The notes: generated from the letters alone by a model not told the origin. Counted from the first letter of the stretch, positions 19,706 to 31,296 are shown. The stretch is 64,000 bases of DNA from Gambelia wislizenii (GCA_030847615.1 JAUMIR010000012.1:2411501-2475500), one strand, 5' to 3'. Numbers and translations: made by a program.

Positions 19706-20924
19706 TCTGACTCTTCAGAAGTTTTATTTATTAATTTTACATTGATAATATAACAAAAATACAGGCTATACAAAATGAAGAACATATGGCCTGTTCTTCT
19801 TATAGCAATTTACATGTTTACTGTACCTTACCATGCATAACTTTCTATCACTGATATGAACAAGTAAAAATAATATCTTCCTTCCTCAACCATGTTGAAT
19901 TTGCTTCAAATATCTTATACCGTCATTCCTGAATCACTCTCTTTTTTTAAGTAACTGTTACCCGAAATGCTCAAGGGTCTAAAAGACCCTCAAATACCAG
20001 TATTAATTTGGGGAATTAATATGCTGAACTTGGCAATGTGAGAGGTGGGTAATGGCAGGACCTTGTGACCAACTATACCAGTACTAAGGAGGAGACATAA
20101 GCTAGATAGTATAACAAATGATTTTTAGTTGAGAAAAATAATAATAACAATGTTCACACACACATTCAGACATCAAGCAAACACACAAGACTGGCAGATC
20201 AAGTGGGAAGAATTGGGATAGGGGAATAGTGAAGGGAATTTCCAGTGGGTGATACAACACCTTTTCCTGTAGAAATGAGGTTGTGGAAGAAACCAGCAGA
20301 GTGGGGGTCCGAATCTGGAACAGCTGCACAGACAGACCTAGTGTCCTCAGGAAGGGAGTCCATGAGCATCTGAGTGGAGTTTTGAAAGGGTTTTTATAGT
20401 CAATATTTGCCTTCTGGGGGTGGAATTTAGAGTAGAAGACAATACTTTGTGGTGTTGCTCTGAGAGCGACAGACATTTTGACTATGTTAATAGCACCTTA
20501 ATGGTTGAATATTTTGCAAATGAAAGGGAGGAAGCAACTTCCTTTGTTTAGCTAAGGGAAAACTAATGAGGGTTGTTTGCAGGTTCGAGTTTGCCATCCT
20601 GGGTAGATGGGATTAGCCAGATGTATATGCCTTCTGTTGCCTTGCAAATTAACATTTCTTTAGAATTTAGGTGGTCTCTCCCTGAGTGCATACCTCACAA
20701 AGCAATGTTTGTCTTTGGGTTTTTCTGGTTCCCCGGGTTTATGTTAATGGCCACGCTACATGGAAGGCCACATGCTGACCTAATTATTAGATGTTGCCAA
20801 TTATTAATATAGATATGGGGCTGGGGGAGTCAGGGTAGGTAACATAACTGCACATCAATATTATTCTAATTAACAGAAGATCTCTCCTTAAGCTAGAGGA
20901 TTTCAGAGGAGATTTGCCCTTAAC

Positions 20925-21010
20925 CTTCCTCTGAGGCTGAGAGAGCATGCCTTGTCCCAGGCCACGCAGTGGGTTTCTGTGGCCGAGCAGTTCCAGAGTC
21001 TAGGAGCAGT
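20925..21010 (-). mobile_element. tRNA-derived SINE fragment, minus strand
   Basis: CCTTCCTCTGAGGCTGAGAG and CAGTGGGTTTCTGTGGC are the inverse of the SINE body. Only the middle part remains. Confidence 0.5.
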
Positions 21011-21223
21011 CACCGAGAAGGCCCTCTTCTGCACTCCCAGCCTGCGTTCAGTGGTAGTGGTGGTGGGACTGAGAAAAGTGCTTCTCTGGAAGATTTTAGA
21101 AGTGGGGCTAGCTCATGCAGGAGGGTGCAGTCGTTCAGATAACCTGGACTCAAACTCTATGGGGCTCTATAGGCCCAAAGGTTTCATGACCTATAAACCT
21201 CTATAGGCTGACTTTGGATTGTG

Positions 21224-22140
21224 GATATTATCAGATGCAGCAAAAAACACATCAGAAGATTGCTAGAAGAACAGGAATGGGCGACCTTACCAGACAATGA
21301 CATCCTCCAGTGTTCCAGGGGCATAGCACGGGCATCAGTAAGGCATCCCTTTTTATTGGCAAAAGAGTCTGGAGTAATAAACACCTGAGGCGAAGCACAA
21401 AAATCAGTGTGTATAGAGCCATTGTACTGTCTATTCTCCTTTATGGGTCTGAAACATGGGTCACCTATCGCCACCACTTACGACTCCTCGAACGCTTCCA
21501 TCAGCGCTGTTTACGCACAATCCTAAATATACACTGGACTGACTATGTGACGAATGTTGCTGTCCTTGAGCAAGCAGGGATCACCAGCATTGAAGCCGTA
21601 ATATTGAGAACACAGCTGCGCTGGGCAGGGCACATTTCTAGGATGGAGGACCATCGCCTCCCAAAAATAGTACTCTACGGTGAACTCTCCACGGGTCAGC
21701 GTAAGAGGGGTGCTCCAAAAAAGTGATACAAGGACTCCCTGAAACAACATCCCAGGCTCGGCCAAATTGATCACCAACAATGGTCTGCCCTGGCCTCACA
21801 TCGGGAGGCATGGAGACGCACTATCCACAATGCTGCAGCCTTATTTGAGAACTCACGCCGAACAAGTCTTGAAGAGAAACGACAACGCAGAAAGAATCAC
21901 AACCCAAAAACATCACCCAAGGAGACCTTCCTGAATCTTCATTTGCGAAGAAAAGCCAGAAAGAGAGTGTCCTTGTCAATGCAAAAAGGAAGCCTTATCC
22001 GTGGCAGCGCTATGCCCCGGGAACAGCTGAGGAACATGACGTCTGGTAAGGTCACCCTTTCTGTTCTTCTAGTGATCTTCTGACGTGGTTGGGAACGCAA
22101 TTTTTTGGCACGTTCCCCTGCATCTGATCATCTCCTGAGT
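21224..22140. mobile_element. DNA-element inverted arms enclosing a LINE fragment
   Basis: The left arm (21224-21295) contains ATCAGATGCAG, ACATCAGAAGATTGCTAG and GACCTTACCAGAC. The right arm (22020-22140) contains GTCTGGTAAGGTCACC, CTAGTGATCTTCTGACGTGG and CCTGCATCTGAT, the inverse order. Between them lies a LINE fragment. Simplest reading: a LINE inserted in a palindromic element. Confidence 0.6.
21300..21975 (+). mobile_element. Non-LTR retrotransposon RT C-terminal fragment
   Basis: An open frame at 21310-21726 encodes SILLYGSETWVTYRHHLRLL then FHQRCLRTIL, AVILRTQLRWAGHISRM and QRKRGAPKK. These are typical of the segment after the reverse transcriptase fingers/thumb in several LINE clades (YGSETW and LRWAGH motifs). 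It runs on through GGCATGGAGACGCACTATCC and ends in GAATCTTCATTTGCGAAGAA. 5'-truncated and interrupted by stops, so dead. Confidence 0.75.
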
Positions 22141-22225
22141 CCAGAAATGGAGTGCCAGCCCATACAGCTCTTGTAACAACTTGCCTGCTCCTTTGAATCA
22201 GCCCCCATTAACCACCTGGCTACAG

Positions 22226-22326
22226 CAAGATCGATAACTCAGTCATTTCCAAAAGGAAAGTTCACACATCTATAGTTTGCACACACAAAGAAAGTGTGTG
22301 AACTCTCCTTTGGGAAATGACTGAGT
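22226..22326. repeat. Short perfect-type inverted repeat (hairpin)
   Basis: ACTCAGTCATTTCCAAAAGG ... GTTCACAC is mirrored by GTGTGTGAACTCTCC and GGGAAATGACTGAGT around a ~30-bp loop. It may be the inner part of a small foldback element. Confidence 0.6.
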
Positions 22327-22564
22327 CATTTTAATGCTTCTCAACACTTAAAAGAATTTCTGCCACCCGATCTCATGGATCATTGCCTCTCATCAAGTCA
22401 GGCAAGTGTTCATTCAGTCACGGGGAGTTGAGCTGGGAGGTGGTTTCTCCTGCCTGCCTTTTGCCTTAGCTGCAATTGCTTCGTACGGAAAGAGATTGTC
22501 ACCCACTCAATGCCCTCTCCAATCCACTCATGCATTAATTAATTCAGATTTAATTAATTAATTG

Positions 22565-22685
22565 TTGCTGTTTGCCTTCAAGTAATTTCTGACTTATGGT
22601 GACCCTAAGGCAAACCTATCATGGGGTTTTCTTGGCAAGATTTGCTCAGAGGGGGTTTGCCCTTGCCATCCTATGAGGCTGGTAT
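22565..22685 (-). mobile_element. tRNA-derived SINE fragment, minus strand
   Basis: TTGTTGCTGTTTGCCTTCAA, GACTTATGGTGACCCTAAGG and TTTTCTTGGCAAGATTTGC are the inverse of the SINE 3' half. Confidence 0.6.
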
Positions 22686-23148
22686 GTTTTTACCAGAAGT
22701 CTTAAATTTTAATAGGGTTTGCTGTTTTCAGTATCCACAGTAAGCCTATGAACCAAACACACACGCACTCACACACTGGATACAGGTTCCGGCTGTATAC
22801 CAACTATAATTAATGTAATAAAATCATTACCTTTTAAAATTGACTGCTGGTGGTGATGGTGGTGATGATGATAAGATGTAGTACTTTTAAATCGCTAGTA
22901 CAGACAGGCAACCTTCAATTACCCACAGCCCTACAAGTACCAGTTCAACTGTTGCGTAGCTGTGCAATCCTTATGCTTAGGCACAATTTTACACTACACA
23001 ATTGAGAACCCAGGCCTCAGCCCTACTTTCTCTGAGCTCTGCCCTTGTCATTGCAATTTCCCTGCAAGATGGGACACCAAAGGAGGACCCGTGTTACAAA
23101 CAGAAAATGTTCATCACATTTTCACAATAAGTTCCTTTGCTTCCTCAG

Positions 23149-23238
23149 GCCCTGATGTCCTTGTTTGTCCTCTCCTCCAAAGATGGCTGGGTGAACATCA
23201 TGTACGATGGATTGGATGCAGTGGGTGTCGACCAGCAG
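23149..23238 (+). CDS. CACNA1H: CACNA1H exon 9 of window (domain III selectivity filter)
   Basis: The acceptor GCTTCCTCAG ends at 23148 and the donor GTAGAA starts at 23239. It has 30 codons, phase 0 at both ends. It encodes [20 protein letters not shown] then [10 protein letters not shown]. The Asp of SSKDGW is the domain III residue of the EEDD selectivity filter that distinguishes T-type channels from the EEEE high-voltage types. Identical in pattern to mammalian Cav3.2. Confidence 0.98.
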
Positions 23239-25783
23239 GTAGAAGCAAAAGATCCCAACTGTTTCACTGGGGGAGACATTCAAATGCCTGCTTGCACAAT
23301 GCATTCTCCATCTTTCAATGACTCCCAGCTAAACGCATGAGTTTGGCTCTAAGCCTGTTATTCCTTGCTTGTCTCTTTTTGATCTCCTCACTTGAAAGAC
23401 AGGTGAAAAACAGTTTTCTGTTGGTCTCAAGAGAGCTTTTTGCATTTGTGGAAATGGTTTCTTTTCTTTTGCAATTTCCAATTTCCAATCCCCAATTGCA
23501 TGAGCAATCTCCAGAACTAGGAGAATTATGACAGGGTTCCTAATCTCTGCGTGTTGCACTGGAGATTGTTCACAGGAGTGGGTGGGATTGTCAGCCAGCT
23601 GGTTCCCAAACAATAGGGGAATAGACCCCCATCAATCCCAGTTGCTGCTGCCCAGTAAGTGGGGGTTGGTGTGGGAATTACTGCATAGCACCATAATTAT
23701 GGTTCTTATGCATCCGTAACTTCCCGATACAATTCCAGACAATATTTTTGCAATTTTGCACTTGTAGGGGCAATGCATATAAATCTCATAAATTGCACAC
23801 CCACACTATGATAGCAACTGCCTTGTGTTAGGAATTCTTTAATTTCATTCTCAAAGGGAGCACAAAATTTAAGCTATTTTCTCCATGTCAAATGTGTGGT
23901 GAATACACTCCAGATTCTAGTCCAGACTTTAAAAGAGCTTTCTATGATGCTGAACCTATGTTGTGCATAGCGTTCAGCATTTTGAATAGCTGGAATTAGA
24001 TTCAGCACCTTGGATAGCTCATGCCATAGGCATAGACTGGGTTCAGCACTTTAGATAGCTCCTGTTCCATGCTTGGAATAGTTTCAGCACTTTGGATAGT
24101 TCCTGTAGCATTCTTTGAATAGGTTTGGCATTTTGGATAATTCCTATTCTATGCTTACAATAGCTCCACAACTTTGGATAGTTCCTGTTGTACTCTTTGA
24201 ATAGGTTCAGTACTTTGGATAGTTCCTATTGTATGCTTGGACTAGGTTCAGTGCTTTGGATAGCTCCTGGGGTATGCTTAGAAAAGATTCAGTACCTTGG
24301 ATTGCTCCTGGGGTATGCTTGGACTAGGTTCAGTGCTTTGGATAGCTCCTGTTATATGCTTAGAATAGATCCAGCACTTCAGATAGCTCCTGGTATATGC
24401 TTAGAAAAGGTTCAGCACATAGGATAGGTCCTGGTGTGTGCTTGGAATAGGCTCAGCGCTTTGGATAGCTCCTAGTGTATGCTTGGAATAGGCTCAGCGC
24501 TTTGGATAGCTCCTGGTGTATGCTTGGAATAGGCTCAGTGCTTAGGATAAGTCCTGGTGTATGCTTGGAATATGCTCAGTGCTTTGGATAGCTCCTGTCA
24601 TATGCTTAGAATAGATCCAGCACTTCAGATAGCTCCTGGTATATGCTTAGAAAAGGTTCAGCACATAGGATAGGTCCTGTTGTGTGCTTGGAGTAGGTTC
24701 AGCACTTTGGATAGCTCCTGGTGTATGCTTGGAATAGGCTCAGTGCTTTGGATAAGTCCTGGTGTATGCTTGGAATAGGTTCAGTGCTTTGGATAGCTCC
24801 TGTCATATGCTTAGAATAGATTCAGCACTTTGGATAGCTCCTGGTGTATGCTTGGAATAGGCTCGGTGCTTTGGATAGCTCCTGGTGTATACTTGAAACA
24901 AGTTCAGCACATTGGATAGCTCTTTGTGTATGGTTGGAATAGGTTCAGTGCTTTGGATAGCTCCTGTCATATGCTTAGAACAGATTCAGCACTTTGGATA
25001 GTTCCTAGTATATGATTGGATTATGTTCAGCTCCTGTTGTATTCTTTGGGTGGGTTCAGCACTTTGGATAGTTCATCTTGTATGCTTAGAATATGTTCAG
25101 CACCTTGGATAGCTCCTGTAGCCTGCTTAGACTCAGTTCAGCATTTTGCATAGCTCCTGCCATGTACCTGGAGAGCCCCAATACAATCAGGGATAGATCT
25201 AAAAGTGGATTCACCACACTCCAGACATGCCTTTAACCCACACATCAACCCCCACCTTAAGATGCTCCCATACCCCAGCAACCTCCGAAACTCAGGAAAC
25301 GTTAGTGAACTCCTAATAGCTCTGAGGACTATGCAGGGTGTTCCCAAACATCATAGGCTATAATTTCTAGAAAGGGTGTTTAACTTTGGCATGGGTGAGG
25401 TTCAAGGTGGGCTGCATGGTCACATTTTTGGCAGGAAATCAGCCCAAAATGCAACCTCTCAATTCCTACTTCTGGAGTTTCGGAGTAATTTCAGATAGTT
25501 CAGAGAAATTGGGGATTTAAAGCAAACTGCTGCTCCAGTTTGGTTGGGTGGGGGTCTTTGTATGTAGTTTTGGAGTGGAGATTTTTTTCCCCACCCAGTT
25601 TTGACCGGGGGGGGGGGGTCATGCAGGCCTGACGGCCACAAAAATGAGATTGGGGTCACATGCAGCCCAGGAGGGAAACTTTCTTGGTTGTACCATCTCG
25701 TGCTTATCCGATGTTGTTTCTTCTCTTTCTTTCTCTCCTTTTCTCTCCCTCGCTTTCTGCTTCCTTCCCACCGCCCTCGCCAG
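23239..25783. other. Intron carrying a 41-bp minisatellite
   Basis: About 2.5 kb. The minisatellite fills about 23945-25165. Between 23240 and 23890 and between 25220 and 25600 I see no recognised element. The last 90 bp are pyrimidine-rich and form the acceptor tract; a G run lies at 25608-25618. Confidence 0.75.
23896..25217. repeat. 41-bp minisatellite (~29 units) inside a foldback element
   Basis: The core word TTTGGATAGCTCCTG recurs every 41 bp (for example GCTCAGCGCTTTGG at 24451 and 24492), with units joined by TATGCTTGGAATAGG. Unit sequence varies, with T/C differences and some shortened units near the edges. The array is bracketed by GTGGTGAATACAC at 23896 and GTGGATTCACCAC at 25205-25217, the inverted ends of a dispersed element found complete at about 52105-52300. 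Confidence 0.85.
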
Positions 25784-25976
25784 CCCAGCCAGAACCACAA
25801 CCCTTGGATGCTCCTCTACTTCATCTCCTTCCTCCTCATCGTCAGCTTCTTCGTGCTCAACATGTTTGTCGGGGTGGTGGTGGAGAATTTCCACAAGTGC
25901 CGTCAGCACCAGGAAGCCGAGGAGGCTCGGCGGAGAGAGGAGAAGCGTCTTCGGCGACTCGAGAAAAAGCGTAGGA
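25784..25976 (+). CDS. CACNA1H: CACNA1H exon 10 of window (IIIS6, start of III-IV linker)
   Basis: The acceptor CCCTCGCCAG ends at 25783 and the donor GTAAGG starts at 25977. It has 64 codons plus one base. It encodes [18 protein letters not shown] then [18 protein letters not shown], the IIIS6 pore-lining helix, followed by the highly charged [20 protein letters not shown] of the III-IV linker. In mammals this exon is followed by an 18-nt cassette exon; skipping it, the final base A joins the next exon to give RRKAQRRPYY, as in the known short isoform. Confidence 0.97.
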
Positions 25977-26608
25977 GTAAGGCGATATACATGTCTGGTC
26001 GGTAGACAGTGGTATCAATCACCGTCTTTCTGAGCCTTGCCTGCTTCCAAAGCAAGATTGATTCTTTTTTTAAAATTCTTTTCTTTGGCTTGCTTTGGTT
26101 TGACCATGGGATAGAAGAAGATCTCTTTTCTTTTACATTTTTTTCATTCCATCTTTGAGCGATGCTTTAAGAGTCAGAGGTGACCTCCAAATACCTTGCC
26201 TGTCAATTCTTGATGTGCATTTATTTATTTGTGAATTTATTGATAACAGGAGTGTCAATAAATCATTTCAAAAATTGCAATTTTTTTTTAAAAATGCACC
26301 AGAATGCCCTCTAAGGGGTGTGCAGGGCATTTTTACCATGGTAGAAATGGAGCCCATGGGGGTGAAAAAATATTAGCTTTCTTATGCCCTAAAATGCCCT
26401 CTAGGAGGTCTGGGGGGGGATTTAAGATAATTTAGGCCCAGGAAAAGCATTTTTTGATGCAGGAAGTAAGCTGGAAGTGACCTCCGCTCACTTCTTGCTG
26501 TTAAAAAGGGCTCTCCTGGGACTAAAATGACCCCTGGCATGTCCAGAAACATGGTAAATATGTACCCCTCATGTTTACTAGAGGGAGTTTGGAAGCATTT
26601 GAGGGCAA

Positions 26609-26631
26609 ATATATATATATATATATATATT
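26609..26631. repeat. (TA)n microsatellite
   Basis: About 11 TA dinucleotides in a row. Confidence 0.9.
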
Positions 26632-27108
26632 TGTTTTGGTGGAAGCAGGTTTAATGGGGATGTCACCCCCAAGGTCTCTTAAAGGGGTTGATGCAGCAAC
26701 CTAGCCTTCCACAACTCCCCATACCTGAGTTATAATTTTATATCCATCCTTTCTCCCAATAAAACAATTTGTAGTTTTTTAAAAGTACAATTTTTGAATA
26801 GGTGTTAATGAAATAAGCCCTCCCATTCAAAACACTAATTTAGAAGAATTTAAAACACACTTAAAGCATAATAATGAAGAAAAACAAAACACAGCCATTA
26901 AAAGACCTTCCTACAATAATTAATCACTATTGTTATGGTTATTGTTATCATCCTACTTTTCCCCCAAAATTGGCACTCAAGTAACTACAGCAATTAAAGC
27001 ATCCTTTAAAATTTACAAGATACAAAAGCTAAAAAGCAATGAAACTATTACAAAGTTAAAATCAGGTAGAAACTGGCCGTATTGACTGAGGGACTCGGAG
27101 AACTAGGG

Positions 27109-27186
27109 TCAGATAGATTAGATTAGATTAGATTAGATTAATATTTCCAAACTCTGTGCTTCAGTTAGCAGCTGATTTCTTGAAAC

Positions 27187-27252
<66 letters not shown>

Positions 27253-27293
27253 AATGGGTAGGTAGGTTGGACAGGCAGACATACAAAAGAGAT

Positions 27294-27333
<40 letters not shown>

Positions 27334-27376
27334 TTTCCAAGCTCTGTGCTTCAGTTAGCAGCTGATTTCTTGAAAC
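27109..27376. repeat. Compound GATTA/GATA/GACA microsatellite with duplicated flank
   Basis: Runs of AGATT, GATA, GACA and again GATA. The flank ATATTTCCAAACTCTGTGCT ... CTGATTTCTTGAAAC at 27141-27186 is repeated almost identically at 27331-27376, giving a ~190-bp duplication that contains the repeats. Confidence 0.85.
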
Positions 27377-28084
27377 AACAAATCCCCCAAATCCTTACTG
27401 GTCTCCCCAAATGCACATCCCTCTCTTTTGCTTTGTCACTTGAAGATTTATTCCTCATTTGGTCCCCTGGAACTTAAAGCATCACTAACATTTTTAAAGG
27501 TACAGTGATGGGGTGTTATTATTATTATTACATTTTTTGTAAAGACCGTTGGAGGGGCCATCATTTTCTTTAGGGTCTTGCGCATGGGCCCGCCGCATGC
27601 CACGTAGATGCTGCATGAGGAAATACGCCAACATGGGGGAGAGAGAGAACCCCCAGCTTGGTGAGTGAGGGGAAAACAGCCCCCCCTGGTGGATGGAGTC
27701 CATTAGAAGAGATGCATATTCAGCTACTCTCTAGGGTCCTTTTATTTAAAATAAAATACAGACCAAGCTGGCTTGGTCTCAGAACAGAGGAGATGTAAAA
27801 TCCAAAAGATGTTCCAAAAACCCTGATATGTTTTTCCTTTCTTTATTTTATTTATTGTTTTAACTATGCACTGAACCATAACATAAGAGTAATAGGGAAA
27901 ATAGTCAATACACCAGAAGTAGAAAAAAGGCTGAAGAGCAGAGGTGTTAATGGTAGTTAGCAGATGCTTTTCAATGAAGATGCAATGCTGGGATATTTTA
28001 AGAGTGGGGAAGGAAAGGATATGTCCTGGGTCTCTTTCACAATTATAGCATTTGGACACCACCTTCCCTGCCATGTCTCTTATG

Positions 28085-28260
28085 TTATGGAATCCTGAGA
28101 CTTGTAGTTTAGGGAGGCACTTCAAATTCTCTCCCAGAGAGTTCTAGTTCAGTGGTGTGGGCTAGAGATCTGTAGTAGAGAATGTCTGTAGTAAGGAATG
28201 CTAAGTCCCTCCCCAAACTACAAATCCCAAGATTCCATAGGATGCAGCCATGGCAGTCAA
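28085..28260. mobile_element. hAT-like foldback MITE
   Basis: TATGGAATCCTGAGACTTGT and AGTTTAGGGAGGCAC on the left, CCTCCCCAAACTACAAATCC and CAAGATTCCATAGG on the right, are inverse complements with a few changes. Same family as 15298-15500 and 29480-29640. Confidence 0.55.
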
Positions 28261-29479
28261 TGTGAATTTTTATAGTCTATAACTGTGCTGCAGGAAAGAG
28301 ACCCAGGACAGTAGAGCTTAGAGACGTGGCTTTTATGGAGATTCCAGAATTCCTGAGCAAGCATAGCCATCAGTTGTGGTGGCTTGCATGTCAGAGGAGC
28401 AATGATTCTGCTCTGGGTTTTAATCTGAACTTTAAAGGGGTTATCCCAAACCTGGAATGGATTAATTCCTCCCACTGACAGAGACTAGTTGGGAAGGGGG
28501 CATACAGGACAGGCTGTTCTCTCCCTGCCCCTCCAAAGAAAGCACACAAGAGACAGAGGAGGAATGGGGAATTCAGGAGGAACGGGAGGACAATTCCACA
28601 GCCACCCCTCCCAGCATCCGTGCACCCAATGGTAGAGCCGGCTGGGTCCGGATGCATTTCACAAGAGCCTGCTTTTGCTTCCACTGGAGGGGGGATTCTT
28701 CCTCAGCCTCTCATTTAGAGAAAGCAGGAGGGAATGGGGTGGAGAAAATTACTCTGAACTTTAAAGGTACTATCCAAAACCTGGAACAGATTTATCAACA
28801 TTTGCAACAGACAAGCTGGGGAGGCCAGACCACTCCTATGCCTTTCCCACCCGGCCAAAGTCTCCCAGTCATTTTTCCCAGTTAGCAGCTAAAGTCGATA
28901 GTAAGTGCTTTCTAAACATTTTTCCTTTGCAAATCCATGAGAACCAGCTCTGTGTTTCCTCCCAAGGGAACTAGCTTCTGAAAGCAGCTGTAAGCTCATC
29001 AGGGCAGCAACGTCCCAAAGTGTGGGGTGATCTGAGGCCACCTCTGCTGAAAGGACAGTGAAAATGACCATTTGATGCAAGCTGTGTCCTCCACCCCATC
29101 CATGGCTTAGCCACCCCCGGTGCATCCCCAACCAAGGGCACCTCTTTCTCAGATTCCTTGCCTTCCTGCCCACCCTCCCTCGGTTTAGAAAACATGGAGC
29201 AGGATTTCCATCTGCTCCTTCTGCTCCATCTAGCAGTTCCCAAGATGCTGGAGGCTAAATATGGTCCATCCTTGTACACTTTCCCCCAGGGGGAAGCTAA
29301 GGCAGGCCCACCCATGTTTGGTCAATTTCTTCCTAATGGAATTTTCCCTCCCAGTCAAAGTTATCTGGATAATTATACCCGCAGGGTGTTTCTGTTTTGC
29401 TTTGCTTTTGGCTACTATGGGAGCACAAATAGTTGTGATCAAGGCTAGCACAAGGTCATTTGTTTCCTTGCCGTGACTG

Positions 29480-29645
29480 CGTCCTGGGATTTATAGTTTG
29501 GGGAGGCACTAGAGTTCCCTCTGGCTGAGAAATCTAAGTAGCCCTCCCCTAAATTGCAAAGCCCAGCATTCCTTAGGAGGGAACCATGGCAGTTAAAGTG
29601 GAATCATAGCGATATAAATGTGTCATGTGGAAGGGGCCCTAGAGT
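29480..29645. mobile_element. hAT-like foldback MITE
   Basis: GGGATTTATAGTTTGGGGAG on the left pairs with CCTCCCCTAAATTGCAAAGC on the right, flanked outward by CCATGGCAGTTAAAGTGGAA. Family as at 28085-28260. Confidence 0.55.
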
Positions 29646-30049
29646 ACGCCCCAGTTGCAGACTACAACTGACTCCGTAGATCTACTCTGGCTAGGAGTAA
29701 TCCTTCGGGTATAATCCCAGATGTCACTGACTGTAGAAGCGTAACTTCCAGGCCCCTGGTTCTTGCTGTTTTCCAGGTTTTCATCTTGCAACCAGAATTA
29801 TCCTAGAAAGCCCTTCCATACCTTCCCAATACTCCTCAGATGAAAACTGGAATATGTGTGGTCTCGCAGCATCAGAGTGTGGTCAAGATGACAAATGTTA
29901 CGAATGAGGAAGAACACACCAGCTAGGAGAGGTTGCAGCAGTTTGCTTTTGCTTGAACCCACTGGGAAGGGCAAGATTTCACCCCTTCTCCTCTCTCCCC
30001 TGCCAAATTAATTGAGTGCAAACTTATTCTGAACTCAGTTTGCAGCAGT

Positions 30050-30275
30050 GGGAAAGCCAGCATGGTGCAGTGGGCTGAGAGGTGGAGACCAGGGTTCAAA
30101 TCCCCTCTGCTCAGCCATGGAAACCCACTGGGTGACCTTGGGCATGTCACACTCTCTCAGCCTCAGAGGAAGGCAAAGGCAAACCCCCCCTCTGAACAAC
30201 TCTTGCCAAGAAAACCCTGCGATAGGTTTGCTTTAGGGTCACCATAAGTTGGAAATGTCTGGAAGGCACAACAAC
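30050..30275 (+). mobile_element. tRNA-derived SINE (MIR/CORE-like)
   Basis: Box A in TGGTGCAGTGGGC, box B in GGGTTCAAATCCCC, body CCATGGAAACCCACTGGGTG, end GCCAAGAAAACCC then CACCATAAGTTGG and a short (AAC)n tail. Confidence 0.8.
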
Positions 30276-30336
30276 AGTGAGCAAGCTAAGAATGAAGGGA
30301 GAGGGTAGAAGGAGGAGAAAGAAACTGGGACATTTT

Positions 30337-30790
30337 TTTAATTATTATTTTTATAACACCAATTACATCATCATTTTCCACAGTTCTTAGCAAGACTTCC
30401 AAACTCATCAGTTCTGAGTCGGTTTAACAAGAACAATTTGATCTTTCTTAGTCATAATATACATTTTCTGTACAGCTTAATTAGTTATTACAGGACCAAT
30501 TTAACAGCTTAAAACAAGTTCTCAACATCTTTATGCATCTCTTGTCCACCTGCAATACAGAAGGATTTGAAAATAAGATTCTAATCTTAAGCTATTCTTA
30601 ATCAAACCATTAACACCAAAAGCCAAGGAGTTTATCCCTTAAGCCATGTAACCATATATCCACTCCATTTTCTATTCCAATATTCAATTATAGGTTTCCA
30701 TTCTTCTCTAAAATTTTCGACTGAGCAAAGTTTAACCCAACTTGTAAGTTGCTCCATTTGGGCCACTTCCCATAATCTTCATTTGCGAAC
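30337..30790 (-). mobile_element. Retroposed insertion with 16-bp target duplication
   Basis: GAAACTGGGACATTTT occurs at 30321-30336 and again at 30791-30806, directly bracketing 454 bp. The insert begins with a T/A-rich run (TTTAATTATTATTTTTATAA), as expected for a minus-strand poly(A)-type tail, so it looks like a LINE- or SINE-mobilised sequence. The body is not recognised. Confidence 0.6.
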
Positions 30791-31296
30791 GAAACTGGGA
30801 CATTTTAAAGGAAGCTGAGAAAATGGGATGACAGAGGATTAATCGGGGCTAAATGACCCTGCTAAATCAGGACAGTTGGAGTGGATAAGATGTCATTGAA
30901 ACCAGAGGGGTAACTTCTCCTACATCGAGGCTCCTGGGTCTTGTTCTTCTCAGGATTTTCACCTTGCATCCAGACTCAAACTAGAAGGTCCTTCAAGCAG
31001 CAGACAGGATGGGCAGACTTTGGTCTTGTACTGGCAATATTCCATTATGGTTTTTTCACTTATAACCCTGATATCCCACTGGAACGAGATGCCAAATCCT
31101 GCCTCCAGAAATGGAGGCAGGATGACCATCATCTCCATCATGAAGACTTTGGGTGGAATTGTTTTCTCAAGAACAGATATCAAGGATTCTTTTACTTATA
31201 AGTGTGGAATGGTGGGAGAAGAATCGGCAGGCAGACTCAGAAAGATATGATGTATGGCTGGTGTGTGCTTTGTCTTCCTTGTGACAGAGCTGTGGT

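Larger units (their letters stand above)
16155..23148. other. Large intron (7 kb) before the domain III selectivity filter
   Basis: Mostly repeats: an AT-rich minus-strand retroelement-like tail (16300-16860), a pyrimidine-rich run (16870-17110), several SINEs, a Penelope-like pair, a Tigger-like element, LINE fragments and a nested TIR structure (21224-22140). The stretch 18900-19440 looks single-copy. At 19715-20900 and 22690-23140 I see no recognised element apart from a short (GGTGAT)n run near 22850. Confidence 0.65.
29815..30880 (+). repeat. Copy of the 4546-4870 repeat split by two insertions
   Basis: The repeat starts near 29815, is interrupted by a SINE (30050-30275), resumes at about 30290, is interrupted again at 30337-30790, and finishes at about 30880 with GAGGATTAATCGGGGC and AATCAGGACAGTTGGAGTGG. 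The second insertion is flanked by a 16-bp direct duplication. Confidence 0.6.

Noticed and set aside
20102..20476. 124-codon minus-strand ORF
   Set aside because: No family resemblance and no supporting signals; left as intron sequence.
23896..25217. Regularly spaced repeats resembling a CRISPR array
   Set aside because: Eukaryotic context, no unique spacers: the whole 41-bp unit repeats. It is a minisatellite.
25977..26005. Exon extension past 25976 (reading SKAIYMSGR then stop)
   Set aside because: It would run through a good donor (GTAAGG) into a stop after nine codons; the phase-1 junction to 40025 restores the known protein.
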